Source of the DNA: Sphingobacterium sp. HMA12
GTDB taxonomy: Bacteria > Bacteroidota > Bacteroidia > Sphingobacteriales > Sphingobacteriaceae
NCBI RefSeq assembly: GCF_002933815.1
Contig: NZ_BEYR01000001.1
Coordinates: forward strand, 1,156,659-1,220,658
Direction of reading: 5' to 3'
Length of the DNA stretch: 64,000 nt
Position 1 is the first letter of the stretch, and every line of letters starts with the position of its first letter. Below, piece after piece: positions 16,920 through 26,812 of the stretch. The translations under genes were made by a program, and so were the position numbers. A model generated the notes under the pieces. That model was not told where the DNA came from and did not search any database. It worked only from the letters and a program-made list of their open reading frames with translations.

Positions 16920-17161
16920 AATTAATATTTTTATGCGTCTCTTGAGAGTTATGGTGGTTTATTCAAGAAAAAAAATATTAGGCGTAGGTTCAAGTAAGGA
17001 AAAGAAGATAGATGTACGAATAAGGATTTGCCATCTTTATGTGCCGATGGTCGTTTTCTTTGGGATCTTTATTATAGATAACGGTAACTGAGTTATCATT
17101 ACCGCCCTTTAGAGAGAGAAAAGAGGACGAAAGAAAGGAGTTGATTGATTTCTTCATTAAT

Positions 17162-17568
17162 CTAATGATCAGCACCAGAATAGATCCACATCGGCTCTGT
17201 TTGACCGGCTCGTTCAAAGCCGTTCTTTTTATAAAAGTCGATAGCTTTACCGTCAGCAGTAAGCATCTGCATATGAAAACTCTTATAAATCTCTTGCATT
17301 TTATCCATGATTAAGCGACCAACCCCTTTGCCTTGATAGGAGGGTAGCACCAGTAGATGCGGATAATATACCACCAGATATCCATCGGAAATGGCATTCC
17401 CTAGGCCCACTAATGTTGTACCATCCCATGCAGTAACCAAAGAATGCGAATTTAAGAGTGCTTTCATCAGTAATTCTGGCTTTTCGGCTGCACTCCATTT
17501 ATTAGCTTATATAGTTGTAGAATATCATCTGCATTCAAATCTCTATTAACACTAAGGGTTATGTTCAT
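17162..17568 (-). pseudogene. GNAT acetyltransferase, frameshifted copy
   Basis: Same gene as 662-1069 but 407 instead of 408 nt. One base is missing near 17509 (GGTAAAG versus ATATAG), so the N-terminal 30 codons are out of frame. An internal ATG could give a 101-aa product that keeps the acetyl-CoA loop but lacks the first strand and helix. Confidence 0.8.
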
Positions 17569-17656
17569 ATATTATTCTGTAGTTTTGGTATGTATACTTA
17601 AGTAAATGTTCGTTGTAAATATGCGAACATGTGAAAATCGAAGTTTATGCTTAATA

Positions 17657-17914
17657 TTACTCGTAAACTTTAGCTCCCTTGAAAATATCAGCAAACGTTG
17701 ACCATGCAGCTTTTCCAGCATCTACATTTGCGCCTGTATTATCATAATACCCTTGGATATCTTCTGTATATGTCGCCAAAGCTTCCAAAAAATAAGGTAA
17801 GGTTTTGTTTTCCCAAGTTTCAGGATGTTGGAGCAAATCCTGACGTAGGAGATCAAGAAATTTAATAAAACTCGTTCTGTCTGTCACTTTCAATGCGTAA
17901 AGTTGATTAACCAT
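17657..17914 (-). CDS. DUF7660-like protein, copy 2 (intact start)
   Basis: Seen: 85 aa with ATG and an MVNQLYALKV start, the WENKTLPYFLEAL core and the AKVYE end. With the copy at 44939 it shows what the ancestral start looked like. Function unknown; immunity-type by association. Confidence 0.75.
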   Translation of the reverse strand: MVNQLYALKVTDRTSFIKFLDLLRQDLLQHPETWENKTLPYFLEALATYTEDIQGYYDNTGANVDAGKAAWSTFADIFKGAKVYE

Positions 17915-18054
17915 ATAATTTTTACCTTATTGTCTATAACTTGTCTGTTTTACTCCACAACACGAGCAAGATAATTGTGCATATAGCAATTACATTTTTC
18001 ATGATTTAATGGTTGCAAAATGAATATTTGTTATCAAAGCAATAAAATGCATTA

Positions 18055-18447
18055 TTACTCAATTAGTAACACTTTTCTATCCTTTTCTCTTCCCCAGGAT
18101 ACCTGCCACATTCTACCGTCTATTTGATCGAGAAGAATAAAATTGAAGATATTAGTAGTAGAATAAAGAAAAAATCTACCATTTTTTTCTTCTTCTTTAC
18201 TTGCTAAGGGCATGGCTGACAATGTCATAACAGCTTTATTTTTATTTACCTTATCAGTCTCAATCTGCCACATTTGTCCGTTTCTTGTATTCAATTTGAT
18301 GAATGTAAACATATTTTGTGTAGGGAAAAGCTTGTAGACCGCAGTACTATCCGTAGAATTAATTTGAATAGGTGCGATGGATGTATTTTGAGCAAAAGAT
18401 GTTGCTACAAACATTAAAAAGAATGGTATGACTAATTTTAATTTCAT
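18055..18447 (-). CDS. Small exported protein with two WQ repeats
   Basis: Seen: 130 aa with a signal peptide (cleavage after TSFAQ, residue 20). Two internal repeats of about 20 residues: PTQNMFTFIKLNTRNGQMWQ (42-61) and STTNIFNFILLDQIDGRMWQ (96-115). Known: this N-x-[FW]-x-F-[IL]-x-L-[DN]-x-x-x-G-x-[MV]-W-Q unit recurs in Bacteroidota secreted proteins of unknown role. It is inserted between two DUF7660 genes and is absent from the other copies of the block. Confidence 0.65.
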   Translation of the reverse strand: MKLKLVIPFFLMFVATSFAQNTSIAPIQINSTDSTAVYKLFPTQNMFTFIKLNTRNGQMWQIETDKVNKNKAVMTLSAMPLASKEEEKNGRFFLYSTTNIFNFILLDQIDGRMWQVSWGREKDRKVLLIE

Positions 18448-18479
18448 TATGTTTTTAATTTGCAGAGTGAGTTATCAAC

Positions 18480-18788
18480 CTATAAATGGAGCAGTTGCTC
18501 TTGTATATTCTCTTTATTTAAACCTAGATTTTCAAAAACTAATTTTGTTTCCCGTATATACGTGGCAAGTCCCTCATCGAAAAACTGATTTATCCCTGGA
18601 ACAGCTTTTCTAGCATCTAGATTTGCACCTGTACTATCATAATACCGTTGGATATCTTCTGTATATGTCGCCAAAGTTTCCAGAAAGTCGGGTAAGGTTT
18701 TGTTTTCCCAAGTTTCAAGATGTTGGAGCAAATCCTGGCGCAACAAATCAAGAAATTTGATGAAGCTCTGTCTGTCTCTTACTTTCAA
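18480..18788 (-). pseudogene. DUF7660-like protein, chimeric copy 3
   Basis: Seen: residues 1-63 are DUF7660, then the frame switches to an unrelated 39-residue tail (GINQFFDEGLATYIRETKLV and onward) instead of the WSTFADIFKGAKVYE end. The ATG is lost as in copy 1, leaving TTG. Inferred: product of recombination at both ends; it may be expressed but is probably not functional. Confidence 0.6.
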
Positions 18789-19085
18789 TTCGTACGTGCA
18801 TTTAATTAATCAGCTAATTAAAGCTGAGTTTAAAATAGTGATTCATTTAGAAAAATAAAAATCAATCTAAAGATATATGCTTTAAATATTTTTTCACGTC
18901 AGAGATTTCGATAACTGTCATTTGAGCAAGAAACCGTCATACGGGAACTAGCATTATTTATGTAACAATCTGGTTAATTAAACTTCAGTTTTATTAACTT
19001 TCGATAGATAATATTTATCTTTAAACAGAAGCTATTTATCCTATACAGTGAATTTTAGTTTCACCATTAACCAATGACTTAATTT
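18789..19085. other. Spacer upstream of the membrane protein, second copy
   Basis: No gene. Nearly identical to 1395-1697 with a 7-bp deletion. Confidence 0.5.
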
Positions 19086-19820
19086 ATGCGTATTATACAA
19101 CAACTTAGAATTTATTCACACGAGAAATTTGAAAGTCTAGTTTTTATAGGTGCTTTCTTGGCTCTACTTCTTCACGCTATAAGTTTTATGTTTTTTAATC
19201 AATACACAGCTTTGCTCTATGGGTTGTTTTCTGGATTAGTATTGGTTCTTTTTTTTGAAAATTGGCGGACTGAATATCTCATGAGCAAATATGTAAAGGC
19301 GTTTTTAACATTTTTGGTAGTGCTAGAATTTGCTTTTATGCTATATGATCAAGTCCATCTGAAAGATGATTGGTACTTTCTACCATGGGCGGCTCTGTTA
19401 GGTGGAGTTGTGATGGTAGTCAGTAGTATCTTAATCGTATTCAAAAAAATCACTATCCGAGATACATTTTTGAAATTCTTTTATGTAAGTGTTATTTTTC
19501 TCTTTTCAACAGTCTATTCCTATGGACTCTTATCCTTTATAAATATTTTTAACGCGCGGCAATTCGTTACATGGGAGCGTGCTAAGGTGGATTTACCATC
19601 CTGGGTAATTACTTTCGGAGGAAATTACAACGATGCTGTATTTGAGAACAAAGAATGGGGAAATCGGATGATGAATCTATTTTTTATGAAATGGAAAGGT
19701 GATTTTCCGCATCCACCAATGACTGCCGAAGTAAAAGTTTCTAAAGGCAACCTGGGAAAAGATTATATGCTCAAAACGTATGATGAAGATGAAAAAAACG
19801 ACGCAAGGCAAATCGACTAA
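19086..19820 (+). CDS. Multi-pass membrane protein, unknown function, copy 2
   Basis: Seen: 244 aa, the same length and membrane segments as 1698-2432, with changes at F7L, K58E, I118V, L151F and F225S. Both copies keep an open frame despite decay all around, which suggests selection or a recent duplication. Confidence 0.75.
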   Translation: MRIIQQLRIYSHEKFESLVFIGAFLALLLHAISFMFFNQYTALLYGLFSGLVLVLFFENWRTEYLMSKYVKAFLTFLVVLEFAFMLYDQVHLKDDWYFLPWAALLGGVVMVVSSILIVFKKITIRDTFLKFFYVSVIFLFSTVYSYGLLSFINIFNARQFVTWERAKVDLPSWVITFGGNYNDAVFENKEWGNRMMNLFFMKWKGDFPHPPMTAEVKVSKGNLGKDYMLKTYDEDEKNDARQID

Positions 19821-19821
19821 T

Positions 19822-19956
19822 ATGAACAAGTTTATTTATCTTGACAACAACCTATCCACTCCAATGGATGCTATGGGCTTAGCCGAAATGATGCCCTATC
19901 TGACAGATAAGTATGGTAACGCAGTAAGTAGTCACAACACACCCTGCTGTTGCTAG
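19822..19956 (+). pseudogene. Cysteine desulfurase relic, copy 2
   Basis: Same 44 codons and TAG as 2434-2568, with D2N, A11L and A36V changes. The conserved asparagine-alanine of the substrate pocket is already altered (NNLSTP). Confidence 0.7.
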
Positions 19957-20089
19957 GCAAACCTGTTTATTCGTCGTGATGAATTGTATGTTCATCGAAA
20001 AACAGTATCGTTCACGCGTAGAAAATAGTAGATTAGCCATGCTATTTAACCGATAGATATCAAAATAGACTTACGTATTATATATGACT

Positions 20090-20740
20090 ATGATGACTGA
20101 TCAATTAAAGTTACAACATTTGGCTGCGATAATGGATGTGCTGCAGCTGGCTGAAAAATTAAAGTTCGAACTACGGCATAGCTGGTTGTCCAATGGACGT
20201 CAGGAGAGTGTTGCCGAGCATACCTGGCGCATGTCGCTCATGGCGATATTGATTGAGCCGCTTTTGGATCAGAAGGTAGATTTAGCCCGTCTGTTAAAAA
20301 TGATCATTATCCATGACCTTGTTGAAGCAGAAGCGGGAGACGTCTCCGTATTGGATCAGATCCGCAATCCGGAGATCAGAAAGATCAAACAGCAAAATGA
20401 AGAACAGGCCATTCTCAAGATCAGGCAGATGCTGGCAACAAGCAACGGACAAGAGATCTATGATCTTTTCTATGAATTTGAAGAGAAGAAAACCTTTGAA
20501 GCCAAGGTCGCCAATGCCATTGACAAGTTAGAGGTACAGCTACAGCACAATCATGCTGATATCTCTACCTGGGAAGAAGTTGAGTATGATCTTTCTTTTG
20601 TAATCGGCAAACATGTCCAATTTGACCAGACCTTTGTCCTGTTAAAGGATTTAATCGAACAGCAGGCTTCGCAGAAATTGGAAGAGGCCGGGTTGAATGT
20701 TTCGGAGATTCGCGAGCGGGCGATCTCGACTTTTAGCTAG
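20090..20740 (+). CDS. HD-domain phosphohydrolase (HD_3), copy 2
   Basis: Seen: 216 aa from the ATG at 20090, matching copy 1; an ATG two codons upstream is also possible. H44 and H75-D76 are kept. Differences from copy 1 include I6L, Q10H, V80A and E-for-K changes near the end (LEEAGLNVSEIRERA). Mostly synonymous variation between the three copies suggests purifying selection. Confidence 0.85.
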   Translation: MMTDQLKLQHLAAIMDVLQLAEKLKFELRHSWLSNGRQESVAEHTWRMSLMAILIEPLLDQKVDLARLLKMIIIHDLVEAEAGDVSVLDQIRNPEIRKIKQQNEEQAILKIRQMLATSNGQEIYDLFYEFEEKKTFEAKVANAIDKLEVQLQHNHADISTWEEVEYDLSFVIGKHVQFDQTFVLLKDLIEQQASQKLEEAGLNVSEIRERAISTFS

Positions 20741-20786
20741 GGGAGGGATCAGTAGGTAGGGTTATTTTTGATATCAATATGCTTAT

Positions 20787-21027
20787 ACGGTTTCCCGTAA
20801 CCAACCTTTTTTATAAACCACTAGCTTAGCCTTACAAAGTGTGTAATAATCTTGAAAGTTAATATCTGTAAACATATTAATTCAGAATAAATAATGTATA
20901 TTAGGTTTGGGTATTAACCTTGCCCGAATGAAAAGTAGCATGCCATGATAGTAAACACGAACAATTCCATCGAAGGGAGGGAGATTTCACGATATTGTAG
21001 TCCAATAGCTGCCAATGTAGTTATCAG
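20787..21027 (+). repeat. YbjQ leader repeat, copy b, with a YbjQ 5' relic
   Basis: The leader is complete, then about 27 codons of YbjQ (IVNTNNSIEGREISRY, then PIAANVVIS) from the ATG at 20945. There is a TAG after the RY-C position, and the similarity stops at about 21027. It lies directly upstream of the 524-aa nuclease gene. Confidence 0.8.
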
Positions 21028-21093
21028 CATAAAACTAAAACCTTCGATAACAGCATTAAGAAAACTATAAACATAACTTATTAAAGAATAGTA

Positions 21094-22668
21094 ATGCGCG
21101 TAATATCACCACATTGTGAAATAAAAAAAGAGATTTATAATAAGGTTATATATCAGAATTGGCCCAGGGATGTTTTTAGAGAAATGACAGATTTAGATAG
21201 TATTAAAAAATTCTATAATGACTGTTATGATACTTTAAAATTAGAATTAGAAATTGAATTAAATAAATTTCATCCTACCGCGTGGATTCGAGAGGCATAT
21301 ATACAACTTGAACTTTGGACCGTGATACATTACAATGATCCAATTGAAAATGTCGTAGGGGATAAGAAATTTGCTCCCATAGGTCGTTATGGTTGGCGGT
21401 TTATTATAGATATTTGTTTAGAAAAGCTAGAAGATAATGCAATTTACGGCCAAGATAGACCTCCAATAGAAAGTGTAAATGTTGTGTTCACAATTTTACT
21501 TGCAATGGGCCAATGTTCAGAATACTCAAACTATTTACATTTTTTAAAGAGTAGAATTACGTCAATTAGAATTGTTTTTTCTCCAGATTTATTAATAAAA
21601 TCCCCTGAATTTGATTCAATACTCAACAAACTATTTGATGATATTACAAAATCAATACTTTCAAATACTGACTGGGACAAATACGCTCGCTTTGCCCCCA
21701 ATAATGAGATCTTGACGAGTATGGTGGACTCATTTTTATTAAAGAATTTTTCAATTTCTATTGAAGAAATTCAAAATATAGTAATCGCTATTTCTAATAA
21801 AATTTCCAACAATATTCAAGCATCAGTTATAATTCAGCCCCTAGATGATTTCATTCGACTAGTTTCTGATGTTTCAAATGTAACAATTGATAAAATTGAA
21901 TCATTGATAGAAATTAGCTTTTTGAATATTAAAAATGAAAATCATACTAATCGAGATTTTTTAAGAAAAAATCAACAGGTTAGAATGTTGTATAATGCCG
22001 GGGTTATAGTGGATTTAGAATCAAATTTTGAAACAATTTATGATTGTAGAAATGCTCAGAAGGAATTTGTTACATCTTCTAAGAAACATGTTATTATTAG
22101 TGCGAGAATGTATGCAGAATGGCTTGATATTTTTGTGATCAAGATTGTCTTGGGGCAAAGAAGTGATTTGAAGACCAAAATGCAATTAGCGCAAGATATA
22201 ATAGATATCGAAGCTTTTTATAGGATTAAAGTATTTGAGAAAGAGGTGAGTAATATGCTTTTAGGGTATGATTTTCACTGCTTAAATGTTTCAAAATTTG
22301 ATGGTAGAGACATTAATTGTGGTGAAATAGATATTCTTGCTTACAAACCAGAAACAAATGAAATGTTTGTTGTAGAATGTAAGGCTTACGCACCAATTGT
22401 GGACGCAAGAGGATTAGCACAAGTATGGAAAGATCATTACCAACAGAAAAGGTATCATAATAAATTTATGAGAAAAATAGAGTGGGTTGAGAACAATAGA
22501 AACATCGTAAAAGAAATTTTCATAAATGTCTGCGATGTTTCTAATGACTACAAGGTAGATCCATTTTTTATAACAGCGTCAAATAGTGCTTTGGAGTTTA
22601 TTGAAAATCAGTACAATATAATGACTTTTTATGAATTTGATAATTTTTTAAAATATGGAAAACAATAA
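21094..22668 (+). CDS. Putative PD-(D/E)XK nuclease, possible defence effector
   Basis: Seen: 524 aa. A large helical N-terminal region (1-370) without recognised domain is followed by a restriction-endonuclease-like core: E385 in a preceding helix, D413 in CGEIDILAYK, and E428-C-K430 in MFVVECKAYA. Known: D-x(n)-E-x-K with a following helix is the PD-(D/E)XK site of Mrr/NERD-type nucleases. The 159-aa gene overlaps its 3' end by 14 bp. A YbjQ relic on the left and an IS3 relic on the right mark it as an acquired module. Family identity is not known to me. Confidence 0.7.
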   Translation: MRVISPHCEIKKEIYNKVIYQNWPRDVFREMTDLDSIKKFYNDCYDTLKLELEIELNKFHPTAWIREAYIQLELWTVIHYNDPIENVVGDKKFAPIGRYGWRFIIDICLEKLEDNAIYGQDRPPIESVNVVFTILLAMGQCSEYSNYLHFLKSRITSIRIVFSPDLLIKSPEFDSILNKLFDDITKSILSNTDWDKYARFAPNNEILTSMVDSFLLKNFSISIEEIQNIVIAISNKISNNIQASVIIQPLDDFIRLVSDVSNVTIDKIESLIEISFLNIKNENHTNRDFLRKNQQVRMLYNAGVIVDLESNFETIYDCRNAQKEFVTSSKKHVIISARMYAEWLDIFVIKIVLGQRSDLKTKMQLAQDIIDIEAFYRIKVFEKEVSNMLLGYDFHCLNVSKFDGRDINCGEIDILAYKPETNEMFVVECKAYAPIVDARGLAQVWKDHYQQKRYHNKFMRKIEWVENNRNIVKEIFINVCDVSNDYKVDPFFITASNSALEFIENQYNIMTFYEFDNFLKYGKQ

Positions 22669-23134
22669 TTACGACCTTATTAATTTGGTTATTTCAAAGA
22701 CAGATATAGACGCATTTTATCACAATGATGTATTAAGTACTTTAGAGCAAATGCATGAAACGCCAACAAAATTTTTCAATAAATTGGTTCTCACAATTCA
22801 TGGCTATGATGATGATGATAGAGAAATTTATGAAATTCCAGAGATAAGGATGTTTCTCGAATTTCTCGATCGCTCATTTCCTTACTGGTTTTATTATTTA
22901 AATACCGATTTGCCAAAACAACACTCCTCACATGGTATTCTAGCAAGCTGTATTTGTACGATAGACAATATTGTACCAATGGAGGCAGGAAAAACCATTG
23001 AATTCAATTTAATATCATTGGAAACTTTTATATTAAATCATTTTAGATATATGAATGAAATAATGGAAAAGGAAGGTTTTACTGAGAAGCAAATAAGGGA
23101 TTTAAGCGATAGAGTCCTATCAAAATTGGTGTAA
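22655..23134 (+). CDS. Partner protein of the nuclease, 159 aa
   Basis: Seen: starts inside the nuclease 3' end (14-bp overlap), so translation is probably coupled. Soluble, acidic, with MFLEFLDRSFPYWFYYLNTD and a CICTIDNIVPM segment. It faintly recalls proteins annotated as chlororespiratory-reduction-6-like, but I am not sure. Inferred: partner or antidote of the nuclease. Confidence 0.55.
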   Translation: MENNNYDLINLVISKTDIDAFYHNDVLSTLEQMHETPTKFFNKLVLTIHGYDDDDREIYEIPEIRMFLEFLDRSFPYWFYYLNTDLPKQHSSHGILASCICTIDNIVPMEAGKTIEFNLISLETFILNHFRYMNEIMEKEGFTEKQIRDLSDRVLSKLV

Positions 23135-23194
23135 TGTATACTTAGAGAGTGATGTTATGGTAGACTTGCTGCCCCACCCCGCAAAACAGGACTT

Positions 23195-23802
23195 TTTAAA
23201 GAAGTGAATTCGGACGTGAATGGTATCAGTTGGGCTACTTTCTACAATTGAAAGAAGAAATATGACGGGTCTGGTGTAGCCGAACTGTGCAAGCTTTGTC
23301 AGCTGGATGAAGGAAATGTGCAACTGAAAAAACTTGTGACCAACCTGAGTGTGGACAAATAGATGCATTAAGATGTGTTTAAAAAAAGTATTGAGCGCCT
23401 CCCAGCGTCGGAAAATAGTTAAGGGGATGATTTGCGACTAAAGGTTTACTTAAATAGAGCGCGCCAGGTTCCACTTTTGAAGAGATCCATGTGTTATTAC
23501 AAAAGTTATAAGCGCTTAGATACATCCCTACACTTAAGAATACTAGATATCGCGGAGACTCGAGTTCATTTCGACGCCACTTTCGACGGAAAAAAACGAC
23601 GCTTAACTATAGCGAATAATTAAAGTCGTCAATTTATAGTAATCTATATGGGACAAAGTATTAGAGACTATCAGGTTATCGAAGATTTAGAATACACCTT
23701 TAGGCCCTATAGCTGTTTAGGGGATATTACAATTTAACGCCTGAAATGTTTATTGAAAAGCAGGTCAAAACAGCCGATTTTTCCACTTTCGAATATTTCT
23801 AA
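23195..23802 (+). pseudogene. IS3-family transposase relic (orfA and orfB)
   Basis: Seen: an orfA-like stretch (WATFYN then a stop, KKKYDG, LCKLCQLDEGNVQLKKLV, TNLSVDK), followed by an orfB start (LLKRSMCYYKSYK, LRILDIAETRVHF) and a C-terminal-like piece (RPYSCLGDIT, TPEMFIEKQ). Many stops and frameshifts; the DDE core is deleted. It differs from the intact IS3 element at 13635. Confidence 0.7.
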
Positions 23803-23923
23803 AAATGGGTACTTACAATTTTGTAATAATCTGAATCGTTAATATTGACAAACATTTTAATTCAGAATAAATAATTATATTAGGCTTGGGTATTAACCTT
23901 ACCCGATTGAAAAGTAGCATGCC

Positions 23924-24389
23924 ATGATAGTAACCACGACCAATTCCATCGAAGGGAGGGAGATTTCACGATATTATGATCCAATAGCTGCCAATGTAGT
24001 TATCGGCACCAATATCTTTAGCGATATAGGAGCGAGCTATGTAGATTTCTTTGGTGGTCGCTCCACCAGCTATGAGAAGAAGATGCACGAAATGTATAGG
24101 CGCGTTACCGAAACGCTCAAGCAACGTGCTCAAGCAACGTGCTCAGGCACTTCGTGCTGATGCTATTATTGGGCTTAGCGTGGATATCGACGAAATCTCA
24201 GGAAAGGGGAGTCAAATGTTTATGATTACGGCCGTGGGTACACCAGTACATCTTAAAGAAGTTGCTCGCGTTCCGATCGAGAAGCAGGATGATCTATTGG
24301 ATGGCGAACTGATTCAGCAAAAGGTCCGAGCAGATATTATCCTAGAAAATTATAAGTCGGTAGAAACTATCAGGTCTAAGGAAATTTGA
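23924..24389 (+). pseudogene. YbjQ-family gene with a 13-bp tandem duplication, copy c
   Basis: Seen: the longest YbjQ copy, with its natural C-terminal extension (VHLKEVARVPIEKQDDL, ending in VETIRSKEI). The 13-bp unit CTCAAGCAACGTG is present twice in a row near 24117-24142, shifting the frame by one. Deleting one unit restores a protein of about 150 aa. The leader repeat (from 23812) precedes it. Confidence 0.8.
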
Positions 24390-24408
24390 GCCACTTGTGT
24401 TCAAAGCA

Positions 24409-24946
24409 ATGAATGAGGATTACGGTATAGAACAAACTCCAAAAGATAAACTGGAAATGATATTCCGCTATTTTGATTACTTACCGCTTGAGGAAGCCAT
24501 TGCTATTCTTTATAACGCTTTAATAGAAAGCAATGACAACCTTACAAGTAAAACGTATCAATGCTATTATCACTTCATTCAATTTTATAGATTACTCAAG
24601 AGCTATTAACCTTTTACAAAGTAATGTACATGCAAGACGTATAGCCCTGAAAATATTCTCTTTAGACAAAGATTGGTATTCAAAAGAAGAAATAGCTATT
24701 TTGAAAAGCTTAGAAGGGAATGCTTTAGCAAAGCTCTTCCCTGAAATTGTAAAAGTTGAGGAATCGAAGGGGATGTTTTCGAGTGGAAAAGAAGTGTGGC
24801 GATGTGAATGTGGTCATACAAATAACCTCGATAACTCAAACTGTAGCTCAAGCACACGAGATAAGAGAGGTTTTGGGAAGAAAAGCTTGAAATCGGAAGA
24901 GGTGCAGGAGATAATTATTCATAAGACCTTTAATTTCCATAGTTGA
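24409..24946 (+). pseudogene. Frameshifted protein with a zinc-ribbon-like end
   Basis: Seen: frame 1 reads NEDYGIEQTPKDKLEMIFRY and onward to 24609; from about 24580 the continuation is in frame 2 (IDYSRAINLLQSNVHARRIA, KEVWRCECGHTNNLDNSNCS). A CxC...C pattern suggests a zinc ribbon whose fourth cysteine is now serine (CSSS). It follows the YbjQ gene by 20 bp, so the two were probably one operon. Tail-to-tail overlap of 28 bp with the response regulator. Confidence 0.55.
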
Positions 24947-25635
24947 AAAAATTCTTTTTTATAGGAAGAACCGATAGGTATTACCTCATTGGAGATCTTA
25001 ACAGAATCCTTTTCAACAGATATGATCCGATCAATTGAAACAATATAAGATCTATGTATTCGACAAAATTTATGAGACGGTAAAGTGGTTATAAAATCCT
25101 TTAGATTCAAGTATGTAATAATGGACTGTGTGGTTGTATAGACACATATATAATTGTTTAAGCCTTTTATATACAATATATCTTGTAATTTTACCTTGAA
25201 ATATTTCTGTTTAGAGTCTCCTTTAATCAATATGTAATCTTTTAGAGATTCGGTTTCCAGGTTTGAACCAATCTGTAAAAGATGGTAGAATTTAGCTATT
25301 GATTTTTCGAAGCGTTCAAAAGTTATCGGTTTTAATAAAAAATCAATAACGTCGTTTTCATATCCATCGATAGCATATTGAGAATAGGCTGTAGTGAAGA
25401 TAAATTTGCATTTATGTTTACATAATTTTAAAAATTGTAAACCGTTCATGTCAGGCATTTGTATATCAAGAAAAATCAGGTCTATTTTTGAACTTTCAAT
25501 AATTCTTAAAGCTTCATATACATCGCTGCCATAATATGCCAATGAAAAATTTGGGAATTGGAGTAAGTGATTTCTTAAAATGTCTATAGCAAACATTTGA
25601 TCATCTATTATTATGCACTGAATACTATTTTTCAT
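24919..25635 (-). CDS. LytTR-family response regulator
   Basis: Seen: 238 aa from the ATG at 25635, one base after the kinase stop. The receiver domain has the DD pair at 11-12, phospho-acceptor D57 (LIFLDIQMPD) and the LKPI lysine. A LytTR DNA-binding domain fills about 135-235 (YIKGLNNYICVYT, FCRIHRSYIVSIDRI). Known: such pairs regulate envelope or metabolic genes in Bacteroidota. Inferred target: the divergent receptor gene at 26813. Confidence 0.9.
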   Translation of the reverse strand: MKNSIQCIIIDDQMFAIDILRNHLLQFPNFSLAYYGSDVYEALRIIESSKIDLIFLDIQMPDMNGLQFLKLCKHKCKFIFTTAYSQYAIDGYENDVIDFLLKPITFERFEKSIAKFYHLLQIGSNLETESLKDYILIKGDSKQKYFKVKLQDILYIKGLNNYICVYTTTQSIITYLNLKDFITTLPSHKFCRIHRSYIVSIDRIISVEKDSVKISNEVIPIGSSYKKEFFQLWKLKVL

Positions 25636-25636
25636 G

Positions 25637-26644
25637 TTATAAAAACATTTTGAGGTGAACTGAATAAAGATCATTCTCAGCGGAAATCTGAAGAATATGC
25701 TTGTCAGGTAATAGGAGTGCTAATCTACGTTTCACATTAGCTAATCCAATGCCGCCAGTAGGGTCTTTTAAATTTTGATTAATATAGTTTTCAATCTCAA
25801 ATTCTATCTTATTTTTCAGTGCGGTTATTTTGATCTTAAGAGGAAATCTGGGGTCATCAACAATTCCATGTTTAAAAGCGTTTTCAATAAAAGTAACTAA
25901 AACCATTGTAGGAACCATTATATTATCATTATCTATTGCCCTAATAAAGTTATAATGTATTCCTTGATCAAACTGAGTTGATTGTAAGTCTATATAGTCT
26001 TGAACGAATTCGATTTCCTCATTTAAAGGAGAGGTCTGAACCTCGGACTTCGTTAAAGTATATCGCATTGTACTTGCCAACTTTGATATGGAATTGGTTA
26101 GCGTTGGCGAAAGGGGTAAGGAAATAGAATACATATAATTAAGTACATTGTACAGAAAATGTGGGTTAATTTGAGATTTTAGTAGATTTAGCTCCGCTTC
26201 ATGTACTGAAACTTTTAATTCACTATTACGTTTTTCTATCGTAAAAGTTCTAAAAATGAGAAATGTAATGAAACCAATGAAAAAGCTTGGCAGCGAGTAA
26301 TAGAAGTTATCATATACAAAAAATAGGGGATCTAAATTCTGGCTTTTGGGAAAGCCTAAAAAGCTTACAAAGATTTCCTCTTCCATCACATATTTAATTA
26401 GCACACATATCAGATTTAAGCCTATTATCTGAATAGCTATTAGCCCCCATAGTTTTCTTTCCCAATTTTTCGGAAAAATATACGTTGCAGTCAACAATAT
26501 TATAATCAATAAAATAATTTGAGATTCTACTATTAAAGTTATGCCTATCAAAGAAGCCTTATTAAATACAAGAGCGCCAAATAGCAGATACACGAATGAC
26601 AAGACCCAGACTAATAATATTATTTCATATTTTTTTCGACTCAT
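25637..26644 (-). CDS. LytS-like sensor histidine kinase
   Basis: Seen: 335 aa. Four hydrophobic segments (about 8-26, 32-55, 65-84, 118-133) precede a His_kinase domain with phospho-acceptor H162 in QINPHFLYNVLNY and an HATPase with N-box IENAFKHG and the GGIGLANVKRRL loop. Known: these kinases work with LytTR regulators. It is followed one base later by that regulator and diverges from the receptor gene across a 168-bp intergenic region. Confidence 0.9.
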   Translation of the reverse strand: MSRKKYEIILLVWVLSFVYLLFGALVFNKASLIGITLIVESQIILLIIILLTATYIFPKNWERKLWGLIAIQIIGLNLICVLIKYVMEEEIFVSFLGFPKSQNLDPLFFVYDNFYYSLPSFFIGFITFLIFRTFTIEKRNSELKVSVHEAELNLLKSQINPHFLYNVLNYMYSISLPLSPTLTNSISKLASTMRYTLTKSEVQTSPLNEEIEFVQDYIDLQSTQFDQGIHYNFIRAIDNDNIMVPTMVLVTFIENAFKHGIVDDPRFPLKIKITALKNKIEFEIENYINQNLKDPTGGIGLANVKRRLALLLPDKHILQISAENDLYSVHLKMFL

Positions 26645-26812
26645 AATTACAGACGTTGTTTCATAAATTAATAGCGGTAAGCATATGGAAGATATCGTTT
26701 TTAAAGTTAATAGGAAAAATATAATTCAATTAACGATTTGCGTAAAATATAGCTATGTTAACGTAAAAGATTTTAATCCTAGGCATGGCCGGAGCTAATT
26801 TTAAAATAAAAA

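Noticed and set aside
16858..17091. A 77-aa plus-strand frame
   Set aside because: It runs through a strong terminator hairpin and its T-run.
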